From: Solitalea agri
Lineage (GTDB): Bacteria > Bacteroidota > Bacteroidia > Sphingobacteriales > Sphingobacteriaceae
Assembly (NCBI RefSeq): GCF_023914155.1
Contig: NZ_JAMWYS010000036.1
Span: forward strand, 124,001 to 188,000
Direction: 5' to 3'
Length of the DNA: 64,000 nucleotides
This document shows, in pieces, positions 1 through 11,759 of the stretch; positions within the stretch are counted from its first letter, which is position 1, and each line of letters opens with the position of its first letter. The notes beneath the pieces were generated by a model. That model was not told the DNA's origin. It did no database searches and saw only the letters and a program-made list of their open reading frames with translations. A program made the translations under genes and the position numbers.

Positions 1-667
1 AGTGTTTGTTTTTACCGAGCAATTTGGCTTACAGTCGTTTATAGTAAATGGGGTGCGAAAGCCTAAAGCTAAATTTCCAGCCAGTTTGTTTCAACCATTG
101 AATCTGGTTGAAATGGTGATTTATTATAAAAATACCGGCGGTTTGCAGCGTATTTCAGAGTTAAGAAATTCTCCACCTTATACATCATCACCTTTTCATC
201 TGATAAAAAGCAGCATTCTTCAATTTTTAAATGAGGTGATCTATAAATGTTTGAAGCAAGAAACGGAAGAGCCTCAGTTATTTTCTTTTGTTTATAATTC
301 ATTGCAGTATTTAGATGTTTATCAGGGAAGTCCAACCAACTTTCATTTGATTTTTCTGGTGCATCTTGCCAGGTTTTTAGGGTTTTACCCAGTTGTTAAT
401 GATGAATTGACTAACGAATATTTCGACTTAAAAGACGCAGTGTTTACCAATGTAAGACCAATGCATTCGCAAGTGGTTGTTCAGCCTTATAGCGGTTACA
501 TATCCCAACTTATGCAGTTAAACTTTGAACATATGGAACAACTTCGGATTAGTTCTGCTGAGCGAAAAGTGCTATTGCATGCTTTAATTAACTACTATGA
601 GTTACATGTAGATAATTTTGGGAAGTTAAAATCATTTGAAGTACTCGAAGAGGTGCTTGGAGCTTAA
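1..667 (+). CDS. recO: DNA repair protein RecO, 5'-truncated by window edge
   Basis: RecO takes part in RecF-pathway recombinational repair, binding single-stranded DNA and RecR to load RecA. The frame is open from the first bases, so the true start lies upstream; about 20 residues of the OB-fold N-terminus appear to be missing. The visible part begins FTEQFGLQSFIVNGVRK, the typical end of the RecO OB fold, and continues into the helical C-terminal domain with FLGFYP near residue 125. The four-cysteine zinc site of some RecO proteins is not visible, as is usual in Bacteroidota. It is followed by the tRNA-Val pair on the same strand. Confidence 0.88.
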   Translation, partial: VFVFTEQFGLQSFIVNGVRKPKAKFPASLFQPLNLVEMVIYYKNTGGLQRISELRNSPPYTSSPFHLIKSSILQFLNEVIYKCLKQETEEPQLFSFVYNSLQYLDVYQGSPTNFHLIFLVHLARFLGFYPVVNDELTNEYFDLKDAVFTNVRPMHSQVVVQPYSGYISQLMQLNFEHMEQLRISSAERKVLLHALINYYELHVDNFGKLKSFEVLEEVLGA

Positions 668-756
668 TAGTTCTGTGGATTGTTAAATTGATGTGAAAAT
701 TTCTGGCTGATAATCAGTAGGTTTTTAATGGCTCAAAGATTTTTTCAAAAAACATT

Positions 757-786
757 TTGCGTTTTATAAAAAAGACCTCATATTTG
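757..786 (+). promoter_or_regulatory. Putative promoter of the tRNA-Val pair
   Basis: A TTG at 757-759 and a CATATTTG box at 779-786 are separated by 19 nt. This matches the Bacteroidota housekeeping promoter layout (TTG, ~19-23 nt, TAnnTTTG) except for the first base of the -7 box. The predicted transcript would start about 10 nt before the first tRNA. Motif reading only. Confidence 0.45.
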
Positions 787-801
787 CAGTCCCAAAACGA
801 T

Positions 802-876
802 GGGAGATTAGCTCAGCTGGTTCAGAGCACCTGCCTTACAAGCAGGGGGTCACTGGTTCGAACCCAGTATCTCCCA
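802..876 (+). tRNA. tRNA-Val (anticodon TAC), copy 1
   Basis: This is a 75-nt cloverleaf. The acceptor stem GGGAGAT (802-808) pairs with ATCTCCC (869-875), followed by discriminator A876. The anticodon stem CCTGC/GCAGG encloses loop CTTACAA with anticodon TAC at 837-839. The T loop has the standard GGTTCGAACCC form. CCA is not encoded. The anticodon UAC decodes valine GUN codons. The sequence is identical to the copy at 901-975. Confidence 0.97.
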
Positions 877-900
877 CTAGAATTAAATAACCATCGTTTA

Positions 901-975
901 GGGAGATTAGCTCAGCTGGTTCAGAGCACCTGCCTTACAAGCAGGGGGTCACTGGTTCGAACCCAGTATCTCCCA
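901..975 (+). tRNA. tRNA-Val (anticodon TAC), copy 2
   Basis: An exact 75-nt duplicate of the tRNA at 802-876 after a 24-nt spacer, with anticodon TAC at 936-938. The two are probably co-transcribed and ended by the hairpin that begins ten bases downstream. A tandem tRNA duplication raises gene dosage for the GUA/GUN-decoding valine tRNA. Confidence 0.97.
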
Positions 976-984
976 CAAAATCTA

Positions 985-1014
985 AAGCTTCAGAAATTCT
1001 GAGGCTTTTTTTTT
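985..1014 (+). terminator. Rho-independent terminator after the tRNA-Val pair
   Basis: AAGCTTCAGAA (985-995) pairs with TTCTGAGGCTT (997-1007, one G-T pair), followed by a run of T to 1014. It sits directly downstream of the second tRNA. Confidence 0.8.
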
Positions 1015-3481
<2,467 letters not shown>

Positions 3482-3484
3482 GAC

Positions 3485-3528
3485 ATAAACAAAAAGCGTG
3501 AGGTAAATTCCTCACGCTTTTTGTTTAT
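3485..3528. terminator. Bidirectional terminator between convergent genes
   Basis: A perfect 19-bp stem (3485-3503 with 3510-3528), loop TAAATT, GC-rich core GCGTGAGG and A/T tails on both sides. It serves the plus-strand GH97 gene and the minus-strand hydrolase. Confidence 0.9.
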
Positions 3529-3543
3529 AGTTTCTGGACTATT

Positions 3544-4392
3544 TTATTTGAGTCGTGCTTTAAGGAATGCCAGACTAAGGGTATACGCATCAGCTGTTGA
3601 CTCTTTATCGTATTGAGGATTACTAGGGTTAGCAAATGCATGATCGGCGTTGTATGATTTTACTGTTAATTTTTTGCCGGCTTTTTTCATGTTTTCTTCA
3701 AACTCCTTAACCACTTCCGGAGAGATCCACTTGTCTTTCTCTGCAAAAATCCCGAGTACATCAGCTTTCAATGTTTTTAGTTTTGCTTCGTCTTTTTCAG
3801 GCATTCCATAATACATTATGCATCCAGCAGCCTGTGAAGCAGCTAAAAGTGAAGTTTGCAATGACCAACCTCCTCCAAAGCACCAACCTATTGTCGCAAT
3901 TTTGGCCTTGGTTCCCACATATTTGATGGCTGCGTTAATAATAGCGTGGGCTCTTTCTTCCGTAACACTTTGCATGTATTTAGAGGCGTCATCACGGTTG
4001 GTAGCAACTTGTTTGTCATAAAGATCGAGTGCTATCACATTTACATTACCTAAATCATGATATAGCTTTTCCGATTCTTGCTTTATGTAACTGTTGAGGC
4101 CATACCATTCATGAATAACAAAAATGTAATTGTTAGTCGGTTTGGCAGCTTTGAATTCATAAATATGTACTTCTTTGCCATCAGCTGAAGGGATCATCAC
4201 ATCTCTTCCAATCTCACTTTTATAGTCAAATGGAATAGGGTCGGGGTGTGAGTTTACAAATTGCTTATCAGTTGAAAGCATCGCAAACTCTTCAGTACTG
4301 GTTGGAGATTGTACCTGGCAACAACTCATTTTTGTTTGCCCATACAATAAGCATGGAATGAAAACGATGGCTAATAAGAACAGCTTTTTCAT
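3544..4392 (-). CDS. Dienelactone hydrolase family protein, exported
   Basis: An alpha/beta hydrolase of the dienelactone hydrolase family; its substrate is not known. I start at ATG 4392 because it gives a clean signal peptide (MKKLFLLAIVFIPCLLYG), whereas the upstream ATG at 4479 would add 29 charged residues before it; 282 aa. The catalytic triad is visible: nucleophile Cys171 in GWCFGG, Asp220 in AEKDKW and His251 in NADHAF. The Cys nucleophile is the hallmark of this family. It may act on esters or lactones in the periplasm. It diverges from the oxygenase at 4612, with no obvious functional link. Confidence 0.88.
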   Translation of the reverse strand: MKKLFLLAIVFIPCLLYGQTKMSCCQVQSPTSTEEFAMLSTDKQFVNSHPDPIPFDYKSEIGRDVMIPSADGKEVHIYEFKAAKPTNNYIFVIHEWYGLNSYIKQESEKLYHDLGNVNVIALDLYDKQVATNRDDASKYMQSVTEERAHAIINAAIKYVGTKAKIATIGWCFGGGWSLQTSLLAASQAAGCIMYYGMPEKDEAKLKTLKADVLGIFAEKDKWISPEVVKEFEENMKKAGKKLTVKSYNADHAFANPSNPQYDKESTADAYTLSLAFLKARLK

Positions 4393-4517
4393 AATAGTTT
4401 GTTTAGAAATCAGACGTTGATTAAATGGGTTTACTGATATAAATGTAAATAATTTCATGGAACGTTTAAGAGCTCTCAATGTTGAAAACTCTTCTTTCTG
4501 ATTGCCTTGATTGCTAA

Positions 4518-4546
4518 TTGAATATTGAAATTTACAGCTATTTTTG
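4518..4546 (+). promoter_or_regulatory. Bacteroidota-type promoter of the 2OG oxygenase gene
   Basis: TTG at 4518-4520, an 18-nt spacer, then TATTTTTG at 4539-4546, an exact TAnnTTTG box. Transcription would start near 4552, downstream of the ATG at 4525, which supports the start codon at 4612. Confidence 0.6.
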
Positions 4547-4611
4547 CGGGGTTATTAACAATAGAACTTCCTGAAAAAATATTAAATTCATCGATCAATC
4601 AATTAAAAAAT

Positions 4612-5571
4612 ATGTCAATTAATATTCCTTGTTTAGATTTAAACGATTACGTGAACGGTAGTACTGAGCAACGCAAGAAGTTCTCAGAAGCCGTTGGTCA
4701 TGCGTTTAATGATACCGGTTTTGTAACGATTAAGAATCACGGGTTAAGCGATGAGCTTATTGATGCTTTATATGTTCAGGTTAAGAAATTATTTGGATTG
4801 CCTGAAGAAGTAAAGAAAAGCTATGAGAAAGTTGAATTGGCTGGACAAAGAGGGTATACCAGTAAAGGTAGAGAGCAGGCAAAGGGTGCTAAAACTCCTG
4901 ATTTGAAGGAATTCTGGCAAATTGGCCAGTATGTGGAAGGGGAGGAGTTAAGTAAAGATGATTATCCCGACAATTTGGAGGTAAATGAACTTCAGGAGTT
5001 TAATACAATTACTAAAGAAGTTTACAAAAAACTTGAAGCAGCTGGAAAAGAACTGCTTAAGGCGATTGCCGTTTATTTAGGATTAGAGGAATCATATTTT
5101 GATAAAAAGGTATGGAACGGTAATAGTATTCTTCGCTGCATTCATTATTTCCCGATTGAAGATCCCGATGCTATTTCTCCTGATGCAGTTAGAGCCGGTG
5201 CTCATGAAGATATTAACCTGATTACTCTGTTAATTGGCGCTAGTGCTGATGGTTTGGAAGTATTAACTCGTGACGGCGAGTGGTTCCCTATCAAGGCGGG
5301 ACAACAAGATATTGTGGTGAACGTAGGGGATATGCTTCAACGATTAACCAATGGAAAATTGGTTTCAACAACACATCGCGTAGTAAACCCTCCTCGTGAA
5401 TTGATGAAGACCTCTCGTTTCTCGGTGCCATTCTTCCTGCATCCAAAATCAGGCATGGATTTAACCTGTTTAGATTCTTGTGTTACAGCAGAGAGACCTA
5501 AGCAATTTTCAGACATGACAGCCGGCGAATATTTGGATGAACGGTTACGCGAAATAGGCCTAAAGAAGTAA
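4612..5571 (+). CDS. 2-oxoglutarate/Fe(II)-dependent oxygenase, isopenicillin N synthase-like
   Basis: A non-haem iron oxygenase of the IPNS-like (COG3491-type) family, 319 aa from the ATG at 4612, where family homology begins (SINIPCLDL). An ATG at 4525 would add 29 unrelated residues and lies upstream of the predicted transcription start. The N-terminal DIOX_N region (about 4-110) has GFVTIKNHG. The jelly-roll core has the iron ligands His198 and Asp200 (AHEDINL) and His255 (TTHRVVNPP), and the RFS motif (269-271) that binds 2-oxoglutarate or substrate. The substrate is unknown; this subgroup is common in proteobacteria and Bacteroidota without beta-lactam pathways, so antibiotic synthesis is not implied. 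Confidence 0.9.
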   Translation: MSINIPCLDLNDYVNGSTEQRKKFSEAVGHAFNDTGFVTIKNHGLSDELIDALYVQVKKLFGLPEEVKKSYEKVELAGQRGYTSKGREQAKGAKTPDLKEFWQIGQYVEGEELSKDDYPDNLEVNELQEFNTITKEVYKKLEAAGKELLKAIAVYLGLEESYFDKKVWNGNSILRCIHYFPIEDPDAISPDAVRAGAHEDINLITLLIGASADGLEVLTRDGEWFPIKAGQQDIVVNVGDMLQRLTNGKLVSTTHRVVNPPRELMKTSRFSVPFFLHPKSGMDLTCLDSCVTAERPKQFSDMTAGEYLDERLREIGLKK

Positions 5572-5622
5572 AGGAAGTTAGAATGACAAAATAAGAAGTA
5601 CGAGATAAGGGGTATTTCAACA

Positions 5623-5657
5623 AAAAAAGCGCAACCGAAGTTCGATTGCGCTTTTTT
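5623..5657. terminator. Bidirectional terminator between oxygenase and PBP1A genes
   Basis: AAAAAAGCGCAA (5623-5634) pairs with TTGCGCTTTTTT (5646-5657), with an inner CGAA/TTCG helix. Symmetric A and T tails suit the convergent genes on either side. Confidence 0.88.
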
Positions 5658-5681
5658 ATTGAATTTTGGACTTAGACCTTT

Positions 5682-7916
5682 TTAAAAACCTAATCTGTCT
5701 TTATCTTCTTCGCCCTCTTCTGCAGGAGGAGCTTCGGTTGCATATTTTGTACAATCAAGTTCAATAGCGATAGTATCTGGGCGGGCGAAGTCGCCTTTAG
5801 AGATTTTAAGTGTAGGGTCGGCATAAACCTTCTTCATGTACAAAGCCCAGGCCGGTAATGCAGTATTAGCGCCTTCTCCTAAGTTAAGTGAATGAAAACG
5901 CATGCTACGGTCCTCACAACCAGTCCACACACCGGTAACTAAACTTGGTGTAACCCCCATAAACCAACCATCGCTTTGATTTTGTGTTGTTCCGGTTTTA
6001 GCACCAATAGGCATATCCATTTTATATTTCCCACGCAAGCGCAAACCAGTACCACCCGGTAATGTGGTGGTTCCTTTCAGCATAAAACACATTACATAAG
6101 CTGTTTGAGCACTAATGGCCTGTTTAATTTCAGGCTTGTTCTCATAAATAATATTACCATTTTTATCCTCAATACGTAATAGGTAGATTGGCTTGGTCCA
6201 AATACCTTTGTTAGCGAAGGTGCTGTATGCGCCCACCATATCATAAAGTGTAATATCTGCTACCCCTAGTCCGATAGAAGGATAAGGTGGTATTTCAGCT
6301 GTTATACCCATATCATGGGCATATTTAGAGACTATTTTTGGTCCCAGCTGTTTCATCAAAAACATGGTGATAAGGTTCTTTGATTGTGCTAAACCTTCCC
6401 TTAAGGTATACATGCCTCCTGTTTTACCATCGGCATTTTTAGGAGAATAATTGTCGAAATCTTCAAAAACAACAGGCTCATTTGGTACTTTCATACAAGG
6501 AGAAAACCCGTTGTCAATAGCTGCTGTGTAAACAAATGGTTTGAAGGTAGATCCCACCTGACGTGCTCCAGTGGCCACCTGGTCGTATTTAAAGAACTTA
6601 AAGTTATCGCCCCCAACCCATGCCTTAACATATCCGGTTTGAGGGTCCATTGACATCATTGCCGAGCGTAAGAAACGCTTGTAATATTTAATGGAGTCAA
6701 TTGGACTTAAGGTAGTATCAATTTCGCCCTTCCAGCTAAATACGGTCATTTTTACCGGAGTTTTAAAATCTGCTAGAATTTCAGAGTCTGATTTACCCAA
6801 TTCTTTTAGCTCGCGGTAACGGTCTGTTCGGCGCATTGCCTGCTCTAAGGCTCCCGGAGAAAGATCACTTATCGGATCTTTACCCATATTTTTCCAGTGT
6901 TTTATAAACTGCTGCTGTAAGTCTTTTAAATGCTCAGCTTCCGCTTCTTCTGCATATTGTTGCATACGAGAGTCGATTGTTGTGTAAATTTTCAAACCGT
7001 CTCTGTATAAATCGTAAGAACTGCCATCTGGTTTAGCCTTAATCGTTCCATCATCTAACATTTTAGAAATTTCTAAGCGTAGATGTTCTCTGAAATATGC
7101 TGCAAGGCCTTCGTTATGACTTTCAGGGTTATAATCCAGTTTAATTTCACGAGTTTTGGCAAGTGATGCATTTTCTGAAGTAAGAACATCATTTTTCACC
7201 ATTTGATCCAGTACGGTATTTCGGCGGGATAATGCTCGTTCTGGATACCGGATAGGGGAATAATAGCTAGGTCCTTTTAAAATACCGATTAGTAAGGCTG
7301 CCTGCTCTACCGAAAGTTGATCTGGTGTGGTATTAAAGAATGTTCTCGCAGCAGTTTTAATACCGTAAGCATTACTGCCAAAATCTACCGTATTAAGGTA
7401 CATAGCCAGAATTTCCTGTTTGGTATAATTTCGTTCGAGTTTAACTGCCGTTACCCATTCTTTAATTTTGGTTACATAGATATTAGTTTTTTGACGACCA
7501 AACAGCTTTTTAGCCAATTGCTGCGTAATGGTACTTGCTCCCTGGCGTTTCCCGATCAGGTTGTAAAATACAATAGTAAAGGTTCTGCTAAAATCAATAC
7601 CCGAATGGTCATAAAAGCGGGAATCCTCAGTAGCAATCAATGCATTTACAATGTTAGGAGATAACTCACTGTACTTAACGAAAGAGCGATTTTCAAGGTA
7701 ATAAGTACCTATTGTTTTTCCATCGCCCGAAATAAGCTCAGAGGCAATATTGCTTTTAGGGTTTTCAAGGTCTCTGAATGAGGGCATCTTACCAAAAAGG
7801 CCCAATGCGATAGATAAAATAAAAAGGGTGAAAACTCCTATGCCTCCTAAAATGAGCAACCAAAAGTTTTTAATATACCTGCGTAAATCTTCTTTACTTA
7901 ATTGCGATTTGGTCAT
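5682..7916 (-). CDS. mrcA: Penicillin-binding protein 1A, bifunctional glycosyltransferase/transpeptidase
   Basis: Polymerises and cross-links peptidoglycan in the periplasm while anchored in the inner membrane. 744 aa. A single N-terminal membrane helix (about 18-42) is followed by a GT51 domain (about 65-240) with the catalytic glutamate in ATEDSRFYDHSG and the QGASTITQQLAKKLF motif. The class A transpeptidase domain (about 415-700) has SxxK as STFK (GSTFKP), SxN as SKN and the KTG box as KTGTT. The C-terminus ends in an acidic EEGEEDKD tail. It starts 8 nt after the stop of the upstream sprE/porW gene, so the two are very likely one transcript, an arrangement I recall from other Sphingobacteriales. 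Confidence 0.95.
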   Translation of the reverse strand: MTKSQLSKEDLRRYIKNFWLLILGGIGVFTLFILSIALGLFGKMPSFRDLENPKSNIASELISGDGKTIGTYYLENRSFVKYSELSPNIVNALIATEDSRFYDHSGIDFSRTFTIVFYNLIGKRQGASTITQQLAKKLFGRQKTNIYVTKIKEWVTAVKLERNYTKQEILAMYLNTVDFGSNAYGIKTAARTFFNTTPDQLSVEQAALLIGILKGPSYYSPIRYPERALSRRNTVLDQMVKNDVLTSENASLAKTREIKLDYNPESHNEGLAAYFREHLRLEISKMLDDGTIKAKPDGSSYDLYRDGLKIYTTIDSRMQQYAEEAEAEHLKDLQQQFIKHWKNMGKDPISDLSPGALEQAMRRTDRYRELKELGKSDSEILADFKTPVKMTVFSWKGEIDTTLSPIDSIKYYKRFLRSAMMSMDPQTGYVKAWVGGDNFKFFKYDQVATGARQVGSTFKPFVYTAAIDNGFSPCMKVPNEPVVFEDFDNYSPKNADGKTGGMYTLREGLAQSKNLITMFLMKQLGPKIVSKYAHDMGITAEIPPYPSIGLGVADITLYDMVGAYSTFANKGIWTKPIYLLRIEDKNGNIIYENKPEIKQAISAQTAYVMCFMLKGTTTLPGGTGLRLRGKYKMDMPIGAKTGTTQNQSDGWFMGVTPSLVTGVWTGCEDRSMRFHSLNLGEGANTALPAWALYMKKVYADPTLKISKGDFARPDTIAIELDCTKYATEAPPAEEGEEDKDRLGF

Positions 7917-7924
7917 TATTGGTC

Positions 7925-10621
7925 TTAAAAATTAATTCTAAAGTAATCTCTGTATTCTTCTACGGTTTGCTGGCTCACTAATCGTGCAAAGTTATCAGTT
8001 GTAATAATGAAAAAGTCATATTTGTCATCCGGTAATCCTACAATTTCCTCTCGCGAATCTCTAAATCTCCTGTAATACTCTTTGGCTGTTTCCACATCTG
8101 GAAACGGAGTTACCGATATCAGCTGAGTTTCATTATTAATGACTTTGCTGTTGTGCGTGTAGTTTTTGTCGGAATATAGGCTTCTGTTAAACTGGCCTAT
8201 GCCTTGGCGGATCCTGTTTAGGTTTGCTGTTGGATTATTAACCGAAATAACAAAAGTATACACCGCGTTTTCGGAAGCTTTTTTGAAATAGCTTTTTGCT
8301 TCAGCATCTGCTAATTCCCGATCACGCTGCTGTTCTTCCGCTTTCTTTTCAGCCTCAAATCGTTTACTTATTGAAACGGCATCATTGGCTGTGGCTATTG
8401 ACCTTTCTTCCAGCGCGAACTCCCGAGCATCAAAATCTGCTCTGTTAGTTTCTATTGAAGCAATGAAGTCGCCTGCTTGCTTGCTGGCTTCCTCATTCGG
8501 ATAGCTCTGTTGTATTTTTCGTAATTCAGCCTCAAAAGGAGCCACCTTTTGTGTTTTGCCAACAGCAAGTGCCGCTAACAATGCAAACTTCGATTTTAAA
8601 TATGGGTTGGCCTGAGTTGCCTGAAATACATTGTTCGCCTCAATTACTTTGTCATAGTCCCGATTCGAATAATCCTTGTACGCCGCTTCGTATAAACCTT
8701 CAAACTCCTTTTTTGTATTGTTTTCCGTTTGTGCCACTCCCGGGTTCCGCATTGCCATGGAATATGATGACCCAGGGTATTGATTAAATAAGCGACTTTT
8801 ATACTCTTCTGCTTTCGCTGTATTGCCAGTTAATGCGTACAAACGGTTTAGATTGAAAACAATCTCATCCCCGTTTTTTAATGGAGGTGGATTGTTTAAA
8901 GCTATCTCATAATACTTAATAGCAGCGTTGTATTCTTCCAGATCTTCATCATAAATAGTGGCTAAATGCAAAGCCGCATTTTGTTTTAACAAATTTGATG
9001 AATCAAGCTTGGCTGGCGTTAATGGCAAATTATTAACAAGAATGGTTTTAATTTTATCCGGTTGGGCAGCATCCAGCTTTTTTAGATCGAAGGAAGGGTC
9101 CGTATCAAATATTTTGGGAGCTATTCCCTGGGCACTGCTTATACGCCAATTGTCGCCTAGTTGACGATTTCCCCAACGGCGAACAAACTCATTATAACCT
9201 GCAGCAATAGCATTGTTATTATTGAAGTACCAGGTTGAACCACTGCTCTCTGCATTATTAAAACGATTAATGGCCTGTGTGTTATAGGTGGAGGTGACCT
9301 GATTTTGCTCCATTTTACTTTCCCTTATCTGGCTTTGTATATAAGCAACCTTTGCATCAATAATTTTGTTTCTTTCAGCATCGGGAAGAGCGGCAACATG
9401 TTGTAAGCTGTCTTCACGGTCGATAGTTTTAATGTTAACAATCAGTTCATCAAGTTTATTTCCTCGCTCAATAATCTTGTCGTAATCAGGTAAATCACGC
9501 TGAATAAATGCCCGGGTACTATCGTAATATAAATGTGCCTGATCATAGTTCTTGTTTTCGAAATAAATATTGGCAATTCGTGAGTAAGATAGTGCCTTTT
9601 GATTCAGGTTTTTACCGCTGTTTGATACTGAAAGCTTATAAAGGGCTATAGCGGAATCAGCCTGATTTTTACGCTGTGCAATTGCTCCCAAAACAAAGTA
9701 AATCTGATCTTTATAACCTGTATTCTTTTCATCATCTAAAAGATCATTCAGCTTTCTTATCAAATCATCTGTATTACCACCTTCGGAAATATTGGTCAAA
9801 CGGAAAGCATTAATTTTTGAAGCCAGTTCCAATTCATAAGGAACCTGCATTCCCCGCACTTGTTTAAAGGCATTTACAGCAGCTATGTAATCTTCTTTCT
9901 TCTCGTAAACCTGCCCAAGAACATAGTAATAGTTAGCCTTCAGCAAGGCATTCTTTTTTACCGCTTTAATTGCTTTTTCAAGAGCGACTGCGGCTTTATC
10001 GTAGTTTTTTTGATTTATATTGAATTGAGCAATGGCCGTATAAACAAATCGTTTCGATTTTTTAGCATCTGAAATATTGGCTTCAGCCATTTCAAAAGCA
10101 GCTATTGCATCTTCTGTAAGTTTATCCTGCATTTTTGATAAACCTGTCCATGCCAGGGCTTCCTCTTTTAAATCTTTATTCGGAAATGTATTGTAAACAT
10201 ATTGGAAAGCCTGTGCCGCATTGTAATAATCGCCCTTATAGAAATATGCTTTACCTACCAGCATGTATGAATCATCGGTCCACTTGCTTACTTTATGGTT
10301 AGCAATAACTTTTGAACATTTTTCTACAATCAGGTCCATATCTCCGGTCATCCCTGCCGAAGCACCTTCATCAGGTAGTTTTAAAAGTGGTAAAATATTG
10401 GAGTAGGAAATTGAATATCCGGTTTCGAAATTGGTAACATTTTTTCTGAAGAGTTCTTTGGCATTAAAATAGGCATTGAAACGAGCAGTAGTATTATGGT
10501 AAGTTCCCTTTACAACGCCAACGCGATTGCCCATTGGATCATACATTTTGCAGGCTCCAACCGCTAAAAGCGCTGCGCCACAAAGCAATGGTAGTAACTT
10601 GTTTTTTAACGGTATTTGCAA
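7925..10621 (-). CDS. sprE: Type IX secretion system lipoprotein SprE/PorW (TPR protein)
   Basis: A lipoprotein needed for T9SS function and gliding in Bacteroidota. 898 aa with a type II signal peptide (LLCGAALLAVGAC, Cys24). The family's N-terminal signature NTTARFNAYFNAKELF follows, then a long array of tetratricopeptide-like helical repeats (about 90-380 and 540-690), and a coiled, charged stretch (about 730-790) rich in Glu and Arg. The C-terminal domain contains FPDVETAKEYY, resembling the peptidyl-prolyl/SPOR-like tail of SprE. It precedes PBP1A in a two-gene operon. The SprE/PorW assignment rests on the lipobox, N-terminal motif, length and neighbour; T9SS core genes are elsewhere. 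Confidence 0.82.
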   Translation of the reverse strand: MQIPLKNKLLPLLCGAALLAVGACKMYDPMGNRVGVVKGTYHNTTARFNAYFNAKELFRKNVTNFETGYSISYSNILPLLKLPDEGASAGMTGDMDLIVEKCSKVIANHKVSKWTDDSYMLVGKAYFYKGDYYNAAQAFQYVYNTFPNKDLKEEALAWTGLSKMQDKLTEDAIAAFEMAEANISDAKKSKRFVYTAIAQFNINQKNYDKAAVALEKAIKAVKKNALLKANYYYVLGQVYEKKEDYIAAVNAFKQVRGMQVPYELELASKINAFRLTNISEGGNTDDLIRKLNDLLDDEKNTGYKDQIYFVLGAIAQRKNQADSAIALYKLSVSNSGKNLNQKALSYSRIANIYFENKNYDQAHLYYDSTRAFIQRDLPDYDKIIERGNKLDELIVNIKTIDREDSLQHVAALPDAERNKIIDAKVAYIQSQIRESKMEQNQVTSTYNTQAINRFNNAESSGSTWYFNNNNAIAAGYNEFVRRWGNRQLGDNWRISSAQGIAPKIFDTDPSFDLKKLDAAQPDKIKTILVNNLPLTPAKLDSSNLLKQNAALHLATIYDEDLEEYNAAIKYYEIALNNPPPLKNGDEIVFNLNRLYALTGNTAKAEEYKSRLFNQYPGSSYSMAMRNPGVAQTENNTKKEFEGLYEAAYKDYSNRDYDKVIEANNVFQATQANPYLKSKFALLAALAVGKTQKVAPFEAELRKIQQSYPNEEASKQAGDFIASIETNRADFDAREFALEERSIATANDAVSISKRFEAEKKAEEQQRDRELADAEAKSYFKKASENAVYTFVISVNNPTANLNRIRQGIGQFNRSLYSDKNYTHNSKVINNETQLISVTPFPDVETAKEYYRRFRDSREEIVGLPDDKYDFFIITTDNFARLVSQQTVEEYRDYFRINF

Positions 10622-10644
10622 TGGAATGTACCTTTTGTTGTTAG

Positions 10645-10652
10645 CAAATATA
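10645..10652 (-). promoter_or_regulatory. Putative -7 box upstream of sprE/porW
   Basis: On the minus strand this reads TATATTTG, an exact match to the TAnnTTTG box, 24 nt before the sprE start codon. No well-spaced TTG was found upstream, so only the -7 element is claimed. Confidence 0.4.
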
Positions 10653-10814
10653 AACGATTGAAATCAAACTTAACTTAAAATAAAGCCTACGTGTTATAGA
10701 AATGATCTTGCCAAAAAGTAAACAATTTTTAACCTTTTACAGTAAAACGATTTAACGAACCAACAATAGGTGTGTCTGTTCAGAATCCTGTTGCAACCTT
10801 AAACAATTTTACCA

Positions 10815-11678
10815 ATGCCAAGCCGTAAACAAAAATTAGTTAAACAACTTAAAACTAAATATAAATTGGTGGTGCTTAACCACGACACCTTCGAGGAGAA
10901 TATCTCATTCACACTGAACCTGTTAAATGTGTTTGTTGGAGTGGGAGTAGGCTCAATGGTGCTCATGTTCTTATCAGCCTGCCTGATCATCTTTACCCCT
11001 TTAAAAGAGTATATTCCGGGTTACGCTGATGTTTCATTAAAGAAGAATGTTGCAGAAGCTGCTATGAAAGCTGATTCGCTTGAGCAAATGTTCAGGTCCC
11101 AGCAAAAATATCTGGAGAATGTTAAAAATGTAATTGATGGTAAAGTGGGAAGCTCCAATGCCGATTCCATTCCACAGTTAGCAAAATCAGCTGTCGATTT
11201 GGATAAAAAATACCCCAATGATGTTGATGACTTAAGAGATTTTATAGAGGGAGAAGAAAAAAATAATGTGGAAGGGATGAAAAAAGTTTCTTCGAAGTAT
11301 TCAATCGCTGATTTACAGTTGGTTAAGCCAGTTGAAGGGAAGGTAATGGTAAGTTATGACTTAAAATCAAATAAGGCATATGAGGTTATTGCCACCGGTC
11401 CCAAAGCAGAGGTGAAATCGGTTGCTAACGGTATTGTTTTATATAGTGGATTAACTACTGAAACGGGATATGTGCTTATCATTCAGCATGCCGCAAATGT
11501 TATTTCAATTTATAAAAACTGTTCGGCCGTGTTCAAAAAGACAGGAAACTATGTAAATGTCGGAGAATTAATTGCCATTACCGGCAATAATGGTAAAGAG
11601 ATCAATGGTCCGCAGCTTGCTTTTGAGTTGTGGAGTGATGGTGTTTCGGTAAATCCTGCCGAGCATTTAAAATTTTAA
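10815..11678 (+). CDS. M23/LytM-fold peptidoglycan-associated protein, catalytically degenerate
   Basis: A membrane-anchored protein (helix about 35-60), then a coiled linker (about 70-160) and a C-terminal LytM/M23 fold (about 170-287). The fold is recognisable from the phrases VKSVANGIVLYSGLTTETGY, VLIIQH and GPQLAFELWSDGVSVNPAEH. The zinc ligands are missing: the HxxxD site is absent, the usual YAH is YKN and the usual HFE is AFE. It is therefore expected to be inactive and to act as a regulator or scaffold, like EnvC/NlpD-type proteins. It sits directly upstream of a bactofilin gene; M23-bactofilin pairs are common in cell-shape loci. The family call is firm, the role is inferred. Confidence 0.82.
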   Translation: MPSRKQKLVKQLKTKYKLVVLNHDTFEENISFTLNLLNVFVGVGVGSMVLMFLSACLIIFTPLKEYIPGYADVSLKKNVAEAAMKADSLEQMFRSQQKYLENVKNVIDGKVGSSNADSIPQLAKSAVDLDKKYPNDVDDLRDFIEGEEKNNVEGMKKVSSKYSIADLQLVKPVEGKVMVSYDLKSNKAYEVIATGPKAEVKSVANGIVLYSGLTTETGYVLIIQHAANVISIYKNCSAVFKKTGNYVNVGELIAITGNNGKEINGPQLAFELWSDGVSVNPAEHLKF

Positions 11679-11759
11679 TTTTAGAAGTTAGGACGTAAGT
11701 GTAATTAATTTTTAAATTTACGAGCAACAAACCAAAGCGTTAACCAAATCAACCAAACC

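Noticed and set aside
757-1002. 81-aa open frame across the tRNA pair, with a repeated internal segment
   Set aside because: The repeat is simply the two identical tRNA genes read as protein; no RBS or homology.
4525-4611. N-terminal extension of the 2OG oxygenase from an ATG at 4525
   Set aside because: A good promoter box at 4539-4546 lies inside it and the residues do not resemble the family; ATG 4612 fits better.
3544-5571. Aromatic-degradation operon (dienelactone hydrolase plus oxygenase)
   Set aside because: The two genes diverge rather than share a transcript, the hydrolase is exported, and no ring-cleavage genes are nearby.
7317-7664. 115-aa frame opposite the PBP1A glycosyltransferase domain
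   Set aside because: Antisense shadow of conserved GT51 motifs; no independent coding evidence.
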